From assembly GCF_014205215.1 (NCBI RefSeq), contig NZ_JACHNC010000001.1, forward strand, positions 9,110,501 through 9,174,500: 64,000 nucleotides of DNA, written 5' to 3'. Position 1 is the first letter of the stretch. Each line of letters begins with the position of its first letter. Origin of the DNA: Actinoplanes lobatus. GTDB taxonomy: Bacteria > Actinomycetota > Actinomycetes > Mycobacteriales > Micromonosporaceae. Shown here one piece after another: positions 41,972 to 49,998 of this stretch. The notes beneath the pieces were generated by a model that ran no database searches, was not told the DNA's origin, and saw only the letters and a list, made by a program, of their open reading frames with translations. The position numbers were made by a program, and so were the translations under genes.

Positions 41972-43246
41972 ATGCCACTCGCCCTCGTCGGTAACCCGTC
42001 CAACCGCCGGGTCGCGCTGTTCACCGCCGCCGTGCGGCGGGCCGGGCTGCCCGCGCCGGCGATCCATCCGTGGCGGGACGTGCTGCTCTCCGGTCACGTT
42101 CCCGGCCCCGGCGCACTGGTCCGGATCGACTCTCCGGGCGAGGACGCCGAGGTGGACCGTCTACTTCGTGCCCTCGGCTCGGGCCGCCCGGCCACGACGG
42201 CCCGGCACGGCGAGATCCTGGGGATGGGCGCGGCCTTCACCGGGCTGGGGCTGGCCCTCGCCCGCGTCGCCGACGGTGGCGGGCTGCCGCTCAGCGATCC
42301 CGCGGACATCCTGAGCATGACGGACAAACGCCGCTGCCACGCGCTGTTGTCGGCCGCGGGGATACCGGTGCCGCCCGCGCTCTCCCTCGGCGATGTTCCG
42401 ACCATCGGCGCGCCGTCCGGCTCGGGGTCGCTTCCTCTCCAGCCTGCCGCCGCGCCTTCCGCTCTGCGGCTTTCCGCACCAGCCCCTCCCGGTGCCGGGC
42501 CTTCCGCGTCCCCGCCGGTGCACGGTTACGACGCCCTGCGTGCGGCCATGCGGGAGGCCGGATGGGGGCGGGTCTTCGTGAAACCCGCCCACGGCTCCTC
42601 CGCCTCCGGGGTGATCGCCTTCGCCGCGGCCGGGCGGCGGGTCACGGCCGTCACCTCGGTCGAGCTGAGCGGTGGGTCCCTCTTCAACAACCTGGGGGTA
42701 CGCCGTTACGACGACGAATCCTCCATCCGCACGATCGTCGACCTGCTGGCGCCGGACGGGCTGCACGTCGAGCAGTGGTTCCCCAAGGCGTCCCTCGGCG
42801 ACCGGGTCCTCGACCTGCGGGTCGTGGTGATCGCCGGCCGGCCACGGCACGTGGTGGTGCGGACCAGCCGGTCCCCGATGACGAACCTGCATCTCGGCAA
42901 CGCCCGCGGCGATGCCGGGGCGGTGCGGGCCGCCGCCGGTGAACGATCGTGGGCGGCCGCCATGGAGACGTGTGTGCGGGTGGCGGCGTGCTTTCCCCGT
43001 ACCCTGCATGTCGGTGTTGATCTGATGTTCCGGGTGGGTTGGCGTGATCATGCGGTGGCCGAGGTGAACGCGTTCGGCGACCTGCTTCCCGGTGTGCTCG
43101 CGGACGGCCAGGACACCTATGACGCGCAGGTCGCCGCGATCCTCGACGGCTGGCCAGATGCCCATCCCGGACGGCTTTCCGCGGGGCGTCCTTCGGCGTC
43201 GAGCGGACTGGCGGGCGACTTGGCGGGCGCTTCGTGCGTGAGTTGA
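41972..43246 (+). CDS. STM4014 family ATP-grasp protein
   Basis: A 424-residue protein starting at ATG 41972, directly after the preceding stop. The fold is ATP-grasp-like: DILSMTDKRRCHALLSAAGIPVPPAL, then GWGRVFVKPAHGSSASGVIAF (nucleotide-clamping Lys and flexible loop), LHVEQWFPKASL, DLRVVVIAGRPRHVVVR and a metal-binding AEVNAFGDLLPG. Such enzymes join a carboxylate to an amine via an acyl-phosphate. A Pro/Ala/Ser-rich insert lies at residues about 148-180 between the N-terminal and lid segments. The end overlaps the hydrolase gene by 13 bases. The substrate is unknown. Confidence 0.87.
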   Translation: MPLALVGNPSNRRVALFTAAVRRAGLPAPAIHPWRDVLLSGHVPGPGALVRIDSPGEDAEVDRLLRALGSGRPATTARHGEILGMGAAFTGLGLALARVADGGGLPLSDPADILSMTDKRRCHALLSAAGIPVPPALSLGDVPTIGAPSGSGSLPLQPAAAPSALRLSAPAPPGAGPSASPPVHGYDALRAAMREAGWGRVFVKPAHGSSASGVIAFAAAGRRVTAVTSVELSGGSLFNNLGVRRYDDESSIRTIVDLLAPDGLHVEQWFPKASLGDRVLDLRVVVIAGRPRHVVVRTSRSPMTNLHLGNARGDAGAVRAAAGERSWAAAMETCVRVAACFPRTLHVGVDLMFRVGWRDHAVAEVNAFGDLLPGVLADGQDTYDAQVAAILDGWPDAHPGRLSAGRPSASSGLAGDLAGASCVS

Positions 43247-44031
43247 TCGGCAGCCATGACGTTCTGTTCGTCACGTTGGACACGCTGCGGTTCGATGTGG
43301 CGCAGCGGTGCCTGGCCGACGGGCGGACCCCGCGATTGGCGAAGGTGCTGCCCGGCGGTGTGTGGGAGCGGCGGCACAGTCCGGCGAGCTTCACCTATGC
43401 GGCGCATCACGCCTTCTTCGCGGGTTTCCTGCCGACGCCGGTGACGCCCGGGCCGCACGAGCGGCTGTTCGCGGCCCGGTTCGGTGGCAGTGAGACCGCC
43501 GGGCCGCGGACGTTCGTGTTCGACGCCCCGGATCTGCCGGCCGGCCTGGCCGCCGCCGGGTATCACACGGTCTGTCTGGGTGGGGTGGGGTTCTTCAATC
43601 CGGCCGCACCGCTGGGCCGGGTGCTGCCGGGCCTGTTCGCCGAGTCGCACTGGGAGAGCGCGTTCGGGGTGACCGCACCGGACTGTCTCGGCGCGCAACT
43701 CGACCGATTGGAGTCGATCATCGCGGGGCTGCCCGCCGACCGGCCGCTGTTCACGTTTCTCAACGTCGCCGCGATGCACCAGCCCAACAAGCACTACATC
43801 CCCGGCGCCGACACCGACTCGGTGGAGACCCACGCGGCCGCCCTGGAGTATGTGGATGGTTGCCTCGAAAGGCTGTTCGAGCTGGTCAGCGGGCGTGAAC
43901 GACCATGCCTGGTGATCATCTGCTCGGATCACGGCACGCTCTACGGCGAGGACGGCCACGTCGGTCACCGGGTCGCGCACGAGACGGTGTGGACGGTGCC
44001 GTACGCCGATTTCATCCTGGAGCCGACGTGA
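43234..44031 (+). CDS. STM4013/SEN3800 family hydrolase (sulfatase/alkaline phosphatase fold)
   Basis: A 265-residue protein starting at GTG 43234. The N-terminal DVLFVTLDTLRFD supplies the first metal-binding Asp residues. RRHSPASFTYAAHHAFFAGFLP holds Ser/Thr residues where sulfatases and phosphatases place their nucleophile. CLVIICSDHGTLYGEDGHVGHRVAH supplies the second Asp-His metal pair and a further His. This is a compact member of the alkaline phosphatase superfamily, much shorter than true sulfatases. It may remove a phosphate or sulfate group during maturation of the unknown product. The stop overlaps the STM4012-type start (GTGA). Confidence 0.87.
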   Translation: MRELIGSHDVLFVTLDTLRFDVAQRCLADGRTPRLAKVLPGGVWERRHSPASFTYAAHHAFFAGFLPTPVTPGPHERLFAARFGGSETAGPRTFVFDAPDLPAGLAAAGYHTVCLGGVGFFNPAAPLGRVLPGLFAESHWESAFGVTAPDCLGAQLDRLESIIAGLPADRPLFTFLNVAAMHQPNKHYIPGADTDSVETHAAALEYVDGCLERLFELVSGRERPCLVIICSDHGTLYGEDGHVGHRVAHETVWTVPYADFILEPT

Positions 44032-45332
44032 ACCTCGACGATTCGCCGTATCAGGGATATCTGTACGCGTACCCGCACAAGACCGCGTACCGGAAACTCG
44101 ACCCGCGGCCGCCGTTGAGCGACGTGTGGGCGGGTGAGCGGCAGGACTCCCTGTTCGGGTACGTGCATCTGCCGTTCTGTGAGATGCGCTGCGGGTTCTG
44201 CAACCTGTTCACCCGCGCCAACCCGCCGGACGAGCAGGTCACCGCCTATCTGGCGCAGCTTCGCCGGCAGGCGGCCGCGGTCCGGGACAGCCTCTCCCCC
44301 GGCGCCGTGTTCTCCCGGCTGGCGATCGGCGGCGGCACCCCCACCTATCTGACCGCCCCGGAACTGTCGGAACTGTTCGGCATCGTCGGCGACGCCTTCG
44401 GCACGACCGCGGTCCCGCTGTCGGTGGAGACGTCCCCGGCCACCGCCACCCCCGACCGGCTCGCCGTCCTCGCCGAGCACGGCACGACCCGGATCAGCAT
44501 CGGCGTACAGAGCTTCCTCGACACCGAGGCCCGCGCCGCCGGCCGGCCACAGCGCCTCGCCGAGGTGATGACGGCGCTCACCGCGATCCGGGAGGCGCGG
44601 ATCCCGGTGCTCAACATCGACCTGATCTACGGCATCGACGGGCAGACCACGGCCACCTGGCAGCACTCACTCGACGAGGCGCTGCGCTGGCGGCCCGAGG
44701 AGCTGTACCTGTACCCGCTCTACGTGCGCCCGCTGACCGGACTGGGCCGGCGCGCCCACGCCCGCGCCGACTGGGACCGCCAGCGCCAACAGTTGTACCG
44801 GCAGGCGGTCGGCGTGCTGACCGACGCCGGCTACGTGCGGCACTCCATGCGCCAGTTCCGCCTCGCCGGCGCGCCCGTCCCGGACGGCCCCGACTACTGC
44901 TGCCAGGACGACGGCACGATCGGGCTGGGCTGCGGGGCGCGTTCCTACACGACGGACCTGCACTACTCGTTCGACTACGCGGTCGCCGTCTCCGAGGTCC
45001 GCGCGGTCATCGACGACTACCTTTCAAGACCACAAACCGATTTCCGGTACGCCGAGATCGGCTTCCGTCTGGACGCCGTCGAACAACGGCGCCGCTGGCT
45101 GCTCAAGTCGCTGCTGCGGGCCGAGGGGGTGGACGCCGCCGCCTACCTGTCCCGGTTCGGCACGGCCCACACCGGCGACTTCCCACAGCTGGACGGCCTG
45201 GTGGACCGGGGCTGGCTGAACCCGGCCCGCACTCGGCTCACCGACGAAGGTTTGGCCTGGTCCGACGCCATCGGACCGTGGCTGGTGTCGGCCGGTGTCC
45301 GCGAAGCGATGGGAACCTACGTTCCACGATGA
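44028..45332 (+). CDS. STM4012 family radical SAM protein (HemN-like)
   Basis: A 434-residue protein starting at GTG 44028. The radical SAM cluster motif is CEMRCGFC (Cys51, Cys55, Cys58), preceded by the HemN-like YVHLPF. AIGGGTPTYL binds SAM, and VSVE-like and RISIGVQSFLD strands complete the barrel. The C-terminal part (RRRWLLKSLLRAEGVDAAAYLSRFG, and VDRGWLNPARTRLTDEGLAWSD) is the HemN/HemW-type domain. It is not coproporphyrinogen oxidase by context, which is the STM4011-4015 operon. The reaction is unknown. Confidence 0.9.
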   Translation: MNLDDSPYQGYLYAYPHKTAYRKLDPRPPLSDVWAGERQDSLFGYVHLPFCEMRCGFCNLFTRANPPDEQVTAYLAQLRRQAAAVRDSLSPGAVFSRLAIGGGTPTYLTAPELSELFGIVGDAFGTTAVPLSVETSPATATPDRLAVLAEHGTTRISIGVQSFLDTEARAAGRPQRLAEVMTALTAIREARIPVLNIDLIYGIDGQTTATWQHSLDEALRWRPEELYLYPLYVRPLTGLGRRAHARADWDRQRQQLYRQAVGVLTDAGYVRHSMRQFRLAGAPVPDGPDYCCQDDGTIGLGCGARSYTTDLHYSFDYAVAVSEVRAVIDDYLSRPQTDFRYAEIGFRLDAVEQRRRWLLKSLLRAEGVDAAAYLSRFGTAHTGDFPQLDGLVDRGWLNPARTRLTDEGLAWSDAIGPWLVSAGVREAMGTYVPR

Positions 45333-46216
45333 CCGACCTCTATGTGCTCTACCGTGGGCCGCTCGCGAGTTGCAACTACGACTGCCCGTACTGCCCGTTC
45401 GCCAAGCGCGTCGACCCGCCGGAGGTGTTGCGCGCCGACCGGGCGGCCCTGGAACGGTTCACCGGCTGGGTGGAGGCGACCACCGACCGGCGTCTGTCGG
45501 TGCTGTTCACGCCGTGGGGCGAGGGGCTCACCCGGTCCTGGTACCGGGACGCGATCGTGCGTCTCTCCCACCTGCCGCACGTCGCCCGGGTCGCGATCCA
45601 GACGAACCTGGCCGCCCGCACCGGCTGGCTGGCCGCGGCGAACCCCCGGGTCGCCGCGCTGTGGACCACCTACCACCCGGGCGAGGCGACCCGGGAACGG
45701 TTCCTGGCCCGCTGCCGGGAACTCGACCTGCTCGGCATCCGCTACTCGGTCGGCGTCGTCGGGCTCCCCGACCACCACGGCGAGGCGGTCGCGCTGCGCT
45801 CGGCGCTGCCGGCCACGGTCTACCTGTGGGTGAACGCGGCCGACGGCCACGTCTACACCACCGAGGAGGAGCGGCGCTGGACCGCGCTGGATCCCCGCTT
45901 CGGCGACAGCGTCCGCCCGCACGCGTCACTCGGCCTGCCGTGCCACGCCGGCGAGACCGCCATCTCGGTGCTGGGCGACGGCACCGTCCGCCGATGCCAC
46001 TTCATCCAGGAACCGATCGGCAACCTGTACGACGGCACGTGGCGCGCGGCCCTCCGACCGCGCGCGTGCACCAACGCCCTGTGCGACTGCCACATCGGCT
46101 ACGTACACCTCAAGCCGCTGCGCCTGCGCGACGTCTACACCGAAGGCCTCCTCGAACGCATCCCCGCGGTGTGGCCCATTGATCGCCTCCACCGGAGGTG
46201 GGGCGGTTCCGCATAA
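45329..46216 (+). CDS. STM4011 family radical SAM protein
   Basis: A 295-residue protein starting at ATG 45329, overlapping the previous stop by four bases. The cluster motif is CNYDCPYC (Cys15, Cys19, Cys22). The C-terminal region carries further Cys residues (LPCHAGETAISVLGDGTVRRCHF, then CTNALCDCHIGY), a pattern like SPASM or twitch auxiliary-cluster domains of peptide-modifying enzymes. It closes the five-gene operon. With STM4012, the ATP-grasp and the hydrolase it suggests multistep modification of a protein or small molecule. Confidence 0.9.
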   Translation: MTDLYVLYRGPLASCNYDCPYCPFAKRVDPPEVLRADRAALERFTGWVEATTDRRLSVLFTPWGEGLTRSWYRDAIVRLSHLPHVARVAIQTNLAARTGWLAAANPRVAALWTTYHPGEATRERFLARCRELDLLGIRYSVGVVGLPDHHGEAVALRSALPATVYLWVNAADGHVYTTEEERRWTALDPRFGDSVRPHASLGLPCHAGETAISVLGDGTVRRCHFIQEPIGNLYDGTWRAALRPRACTNALCDCHIGYVHLKPLRLRDVYTEGLLERIPAVWPIDRLHRRWGGSA

Positions 46217-46693
46217 GCGGTCTGGCCACCAACGGTAGCCAATGAGCGAAAACCGCCAAGATTTCGCATCCACCGCCAAAACGGCCCCTGACCAGCAACA
46301 TCCTGCCAGGTGCGACCCGTCCCGGTGCACCGCCATCCCGTCCGCACAGGCCAACGGCTACCGATCCCGGCCATCCCTTCCGCGCCATAGTCATCGAACC
46401 GACCCGCCGCATCGCCGACGTCATCGCCTGGTCGATCTTCCGGCGCCGGCATCAAGCCACCGCGATAACCAGCCACAATGCCCGCCAAGCCCGCACAGAA
46501 CCGTAGAACGGATCTCCTGCTGGAGTACTGGGAATCGTTGGCTCTCAGAACCACCGGCGCCCCGGCTCCGGTGACCGGCACGGGAGTGGTGCAGCTCAGT
46601 TGCTCGCTCATCACAAAGCCGCAAAGGATTCAAGATGACGACGAGGTAACCGAACTGGGTGGGCACAGAATCTCATCGACTCGGGAGCCCATT
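46217..46693. other. non-coding stretch of lower GC
   Basis: The 477 bases between the STM4011-type gene and the DUF4190 gene contain no frame with a ribosome site and family resemblance. Base composition is visibly less GC-rich than on either side, especially 46600-46690. It may be imported or decayed DNA. Confidence 0.5.
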
Positions 46694-47020
46694 GTGACCT
46701 ATCCTCCGCCGTACCAGCAGCCCGTGCCCGTTGCCTATGCTGCCGTACCTGTTCAGATGGTCCGACCGACCTCCAGCAGCTCGGTTGCTGCCATGGTCCT
46801 TGGCATTATCTCAATCCTTGGCGGGGCCTTGATCCTCGGGTTGCCGGCTATTGCGGCGGTCGTTCTTGGGCATATGGGCTTGAAGGACACCCAAAACGAG
46901 GCCAAGGCGGGCCGGGGAATGGCTATTACAGGCCTTGTTCTCGGCTACGTCTGCCTTGTTCCGGCTGCCTTCTTTTTCGTGATGATGATCGTGGGCGCCG
47001 CGGCGTCGACGACCTTGTGA
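46694..47020 (+). CDS. DUF4190 domain membrane protein
   Basis: A 108-residue protein; GTG 46694 is the start because GGGAG lies nine bases upstream. The N-terminus is Pro/Gln/Tyr-rich (TYPPPYQQPVPVAYAAVP). Two membrane helices follow (SSVAAMVLGIISILGGALILGLPAIAAVVLG, and MAITGLVLGYVCLVPAAFFFVMM), joined by the polar turn HMGLKDTQNEAKAGRG. This is the DUF4190 plan, of unknown function. Third codon positions use A and T far more than in neighbouring genes, which suggests recent transfer. Confidence 0.8.
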   Translation: MTYPPPYQQPVPVAYAAVPVQMVRPTSSSSVAAMVLGIISILGGALILGLPAIAAVVLGHMGLKDTQNEAKAGRGMAITGLVLGYVCLVPAAFFFVMMIVGAAASTTL

Positions 47021-47099
47021 CGTAGGGCCCCGGCAAAGTCACGGTAATGTCCGGTTCAGCCGGTCAGGTGCAGAACCGCCGCTGGTGGCGGCAACGAGA

Positions 47100-47171
47100 C
47101 GGGCATGACCGTTTCAGAAGATCATCAAGGTTCCTACGCCACGGTGATCTATCCGAAGTGAGTCATGCCCG
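47100..47171. repeat. nested inverted repeat
   Basis: CGGGCATGAC (47100-47109) pairs with GTCATGCCCG (47162-47171), and inside it AGATCA (47119-47124) pairs with TGATCT (47145-47150). The structure closes the low-GC patch on its right side. It may be a mobile-element end, a terminator or an RNA structure. A frame of 18 codons starts inside the left arm but has no support. Confidence 0.55.
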
Positions 47172-47297
47172 CACTGCCATCATCGCCCGGCGGAGCCACG
47201 CAGCCGTATAGGCCACGCCGCAACAGATAGACCCTGATGCCCTCGGTGGGTAAGCCGTCAGGCGGCCGGGCCGCGGCGGAACACTGTGGCCGTGGGG

Positions 47298-48647
47298 TCA
47301 GGTCTGGATCAAGGGTTGGTACTCCTGCTCGGTCAGGCCGAACGTCCATGCCACGCCCTCGCGAGCCGAGCGGGTCTGGGGTGGGACCCGCAGCCAGTAG
47401 ACGCGGCTCGTGCCGTCCGGCTCCGGAGTCGAGTTGATCACCTCGACCATCACCAGTGGCTCGTCGCCGGGCAGGTGGAGCAGCCACAGTGTGCCCGTCT
47501 CGTCGGAGTTGATTTGCGTGGCGCCGGCCTCGCTCAGGTAGCGCTCGTAGCCGAAGTGCTCCAGCATCACGCGGCGGATCTCCGCGTTCGTCTCCCGGCG
47601 GACCCGGTCGACGGTCAGGGACGGCAGTTCGGCCGCCAGGTCGGAGGGGATCGGCATGCCGCGCCAGGCCCACAGTCCGTATCCGTCGGTGAACTCCATG
47701 GCCGGGCCCTCGCCGCGGTGCAGCCGCCCGACGTTGTCGCGGGCCAGGGTGACGGGACGCTCGGAGAGCACCGCAACCCGTTCGAACGCCCACCACCAGC
47801 CACTGTGCCGGGCCACCCGGGCGAGGCCGGCAAGGTTCGTCATCAGGTCTGCCTCGGGGCACACCCGGGCCGCCGCCTCGAACGTGCTCAGCCACGCCCC
47901 GTCGTGCTGCCCGTAGACGGCGTCGAGCACCGCCGGCCCGGCGGCGGGTAGTTCGGCGGCCAGGTCCTCACTCAGCCGGGACCGCAACCGCCCCGCGACC
48001 ATGTCCATCACCAGGGGCCAGGACCGGCGCCCGGCCGCGGCGCTCAGCTGGGCCCAGCCGTCGGCGCCGAGCGCGACGAGAGCGGCCTTCCGGGCGGCCG
48101 CCCACGGCGCTGTGCGCACCAGGCCGCGCATCGACCGGCCCGCGCGCGCCCCCGGCGTCCACCCTTGGCGGCGCAACTCGGCCTGAGCCTCGGCGAACCA
48201 CTCCGGAATCTCCTGGCCCGGCCCGGCACCCACCGGCGGCCGCACCGCCTCCGAATCAGCACCCAGGCCCGGCCCAGCGCCCGCCAGCGAAGCCGCACCC
48301 AGGCCCAGCTCGGCTCCCGCTGGCGGCACCGCACTCGAGCCCGGCCCGGCACCCGCCTGCGGCGCCGCCGCGCCGGAAGGGGCGACGGCTGGGGGCGGTG
48401 ATGTCGTGCCAGGAGCCTCCGGGATCGGGTCGACCGGCCCGGAGAGCAAGGCCGCGGCGGCTGCGGCCGCGCGGGGTGAGCCGAACCAGTAGATCCGCTC
48501 GGGTGGCTCGGCGCTGGCGAGACGGTATGCCTCCCGGACGCCCTCCTCCGCGGCGGCACGGTCGGCAGGGCCCGTCTCCATCGCCGCGGCCAGCCACTGG
48601 TCCTCGATCGCCGCGGCCATCGACTCCTGCGTGTGTGTCAGTCGCAC
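47298..48647 (-). CDS. DUF6745 domain protein
   Basis: A 449-residue protein starting at ATG 48647. The N-terminal part is helical. Residues about 75-140 are a low-complexity Ala/Gly/Pro region with repeated AGAGPG-like words. The conserved domain follows, with helical segments, then MEFTDGYGLWAWRGMPIPSDL, a signature HFGYERYLSEAGATQINSDE, and the C-terminal LPGDEPLVMVEVINSTPEPDG with AREGVAWTFGL. This matches DUF6745, whose members often carry such a variable N-terminus. Function is unknown. It is co-transcribed with the small gene at 48659, 11 bases upstream. Confidence 0.8.
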   Translation of the reverse strand: MRLTHTQESMAAAIEDQWLAAAMETGPADRAAAEEGVREAYRLASAEPPERIYWFGSPRAAAAAAALLSGPVDPIPEAPGTTSPPPAVAPSGAAAPQAGAGPGSSAVPPAGAELGLGAASLAGAGPGLGADSEAVRPPVGAGPGQEIPEWFAEAQAELRRQGWTPGARAGRSMRGLVRTAPWAAARKAALVALGADGWAQLSAAAGRRSWPLVMDMVAGRLRSRLSEDLAAELPAAGPAVLDAVYGQHDGAWLSTFEAAARVCPEADLMTNLAGLARVARHSGWWWAFERVAVLSERPVTLARDNVGRLHRGEGPAMEFTDGYGLWAWRGMPIPSDLAAELPSLTVDRVRRETNAEIRRVMLEHFGYERYLSEAGATQINSDETGTLWLLHLPGDEPLVMVEVINSTPEPDGTSRVYWLRVPPQTRSAREGVAWTFGLTEQEYQPLIQT

Positions 48648-48658
48648 AGCCCGCCCCC

Positions 48659-48976
48659 TCAGTCCGCGACCGGCCGGAAGGCGCCAGGAATGTACTCCCG
48701 CTGGCGCACCACCCGGTAGTGCCCGGCGGGCAGCGGGATCGGGCCGTGCTCCTCGTGGGTGACCCGGCCGTGCGCCGGGACCTCGAGGAACATCCGCTCC
48801 GGATCGTCGAGGTCGGCGAGTAGCACCAGGCCCGGGCCACCGACCACGTGCGCGTGGCCGGTGGCCTCACCGCGGGCCAGCACCATCCGCCCTCGCCGAT
48901 CGCGTGGGACCGGTGCGCAGGCCGGGACATCGGCCTGCGGCACCGGAATGATCAGCACATCGCCCTGACGGAACAT
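48659..48976 (-). CDS. small partner protein of the DUF6745 gene
   Basis: A 105-residue protein starting at ATG 48976 behind GGGGAGG. It reads MFRQGDVLIIPV, then VLARGEATGHAHVV, HEEHGPIPLPAGHYRVVRQREYIPG. The many His residues (GHAHV, THEEH) and beta-rich look suggest a small barrel, perhaps metal-binding, but no activity is known. Similar small proteins commonly accompany DUF6745 genes in my recollection, so the pair may form a functional unit. It precedes the DUF6745 gene in the same transcript. Confidence 0.65.
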   Translation of the reverse strand: MFRQGDVLIIPVPQADVPACAPVPRDRRGRMVLARGEATGHAHVVGGPGLVLLADLDDPERMFLEVPAHGRVTHEEHGPIPLPAGHYRVVRQREYIPGAFRPVAD

Positions 48977-49038
48977 CCGGCCTCCCCGGCAGCATTTTCT
49001 CTGTCGCACGGGACGCTACCGAGGGGGTACGACACTTT

Positions 49039-49590
49039 TCAGAGGCGGATCCGCTGCCCCACGAAGATCAGGCCGGGGCTGGAGATGCGGTCCTTGTTGA
49101 GTGCGTAGAGCGTACGCCAACCGCCTTTGATCTTGAATTTGCGCGCGATCGAGGCGAGTGTGTCGCCGGAGCGGACCACATAGGTCTTGCCGCTCGGCTT
49201 CTTCGCGGCGGGCTTCTTCGCGCTGGACGTCTTCTTGTAGACGCCGGGCTTCTTTCCGCAGACCGGCCATGGGCTGAGCCCGCGCTTCTTGTGGAGCTTC
49301 TCGGCGATCGCGATCTGCTCGGCCTTGCTGGCCCTGTCGGCGGTCGGCGCGTACTTGGCGCCGCCGTTGGCCTTCCACGTGCTGCGGCTGAACTGCAGGC
49401 CGCCGTAGTACCCGTTCCCGGTGTTGATGTGCCACCGTCCGCCGGACTCGCACTTGGCGATGACATCCCAGTTGACCTGGCGGGCCGCGGCCTGAGCCGG
49501 GGCCGCCGGGCCGAGCAGGACGCCGGCTCCGGTCACCCCGGCGGTCACCAGACCGAGGGCAAGGCGCGTTCGTCTACCGATCCGAGACAT
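49039..49590 (-). CDS. Rpf-like transglycosylase with LysM domain
   Basis: A 183-residue secreted protein starting at ATG 49590 behind GTGGAGGA. The signal peptide ends near AQA (residue 34). The resuscitation-promoting-factor domain covers residues 38-112 (VNWDVIAKCESGGRWHINTG with catalytic Glu48, GYYGGLQFSRSTW, WPVCG closing the disulfide). A Lys/Ser-rich linker follows, and then a LysM peptidoglycan-binding domain (YVVRSGDTLASIARKF) from residue 136 to the end. It would cleave peptidoglycan glycan strands during germination or growth resumption. A c-di-AMP riboswitch lies directly upstream. Confidence 0.93.
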   Translation of the reverse strand: MSRIGRRTRLALGLVTAGVTGAGVLLGPAAPAQAAARQVNWDVIAKCESGGRWHINTGNGYYGGLQFSRSTWKANGGAKYAPTADRASKAEQIAIAEKLHKKRGLSPWPVCGKKPGVYKKTSSAKKPAAKKPSGKTYVVRSGDTLASIARKFKIKGGWRTLYALNKDRISSPGLIFVGQRIRL

Positions 49591-49600
49591 GGATGATCCT

Positions 49601-49760
49601 CCACGCCTGCGAGGTGAGCTGTCGGGTTCGGGCAGAGTGGCCCGGCCGTTTCACGCACGGCTTCACCCCGAGGCGCGCCCGGCGCGCCGGAAAAAGTGGG
49701 TCCCCCGCTCCTGCCGTCGATTCGTGTCCGTGGGCGGCGGCAGGATTCGGCGGTCCGTCC
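49601..49760 (-). promoter_or_regulatory. ydaO-type (c-di-AMP) riboswitch
   Basis: Read on the minus strand, the leader contains the landmarks of the actinobacterial ydaO-yuaA class in order: CGAATCCTGCCGCC, GAGCGGGGGACCCAC, TCGGGGTGAAGC, GGGCCACTCTGCCCGAACCC, GACAGCTCACCTCG and GCAGGCGTGGAGG just before the ATG. In actinobacteria this riboswitch class is often found before rpf-type genes, where c-di-AMP binding reduces expression. Ends are approximate. The remaining sequence up to 49998 shows nothing else I can name. Confidence 0.9.
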
Positions 49761-49998
49761 ACAGTGCCCGCCGTACGCGGGACGGCCCGACGGTATCCAC
49801 GGTCGATGGATGAATACCAAGCCTCACGCCGGGGATAGTGACGTTCTTCTCAGTATTCGCCCGATTTGATCTTCATTTCGCCCAGAAATACCCGGCACAG
49901 GGGTTATTCCTGTTTAGAGCGGCTTTTCGTGCCTCATCAGGACCTGGTCCCCGGCCTGCGCATCGAGCCGGCGCCCGCTCCGGGCAGAATGTCCGGTC

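Noticed and set aside
44028..45332. Calling this gene hemN or hemW
   Set aside because: It has the HemN-like radical SAM motif and C-terminal domain, but it sits in a five-gene STM4015-STM4011 operon and no haem gene is near.
46242..46574. A 110-codon frame after the STM4011-type gene as a precursor peptide
   Set aside because: It has no ribosome site, Arg/Pro/His-rich composition and no leader or core-like pattern. It lies in the lower-GC non-coding patch.
47106..47162. An 18-codon frame in the nested inverted repeat as a leader peptide or RiPP precursor
   Set aside because: It has no ribosome site, its ends coincide with the repeat arms, and no adjacent gene would use it.
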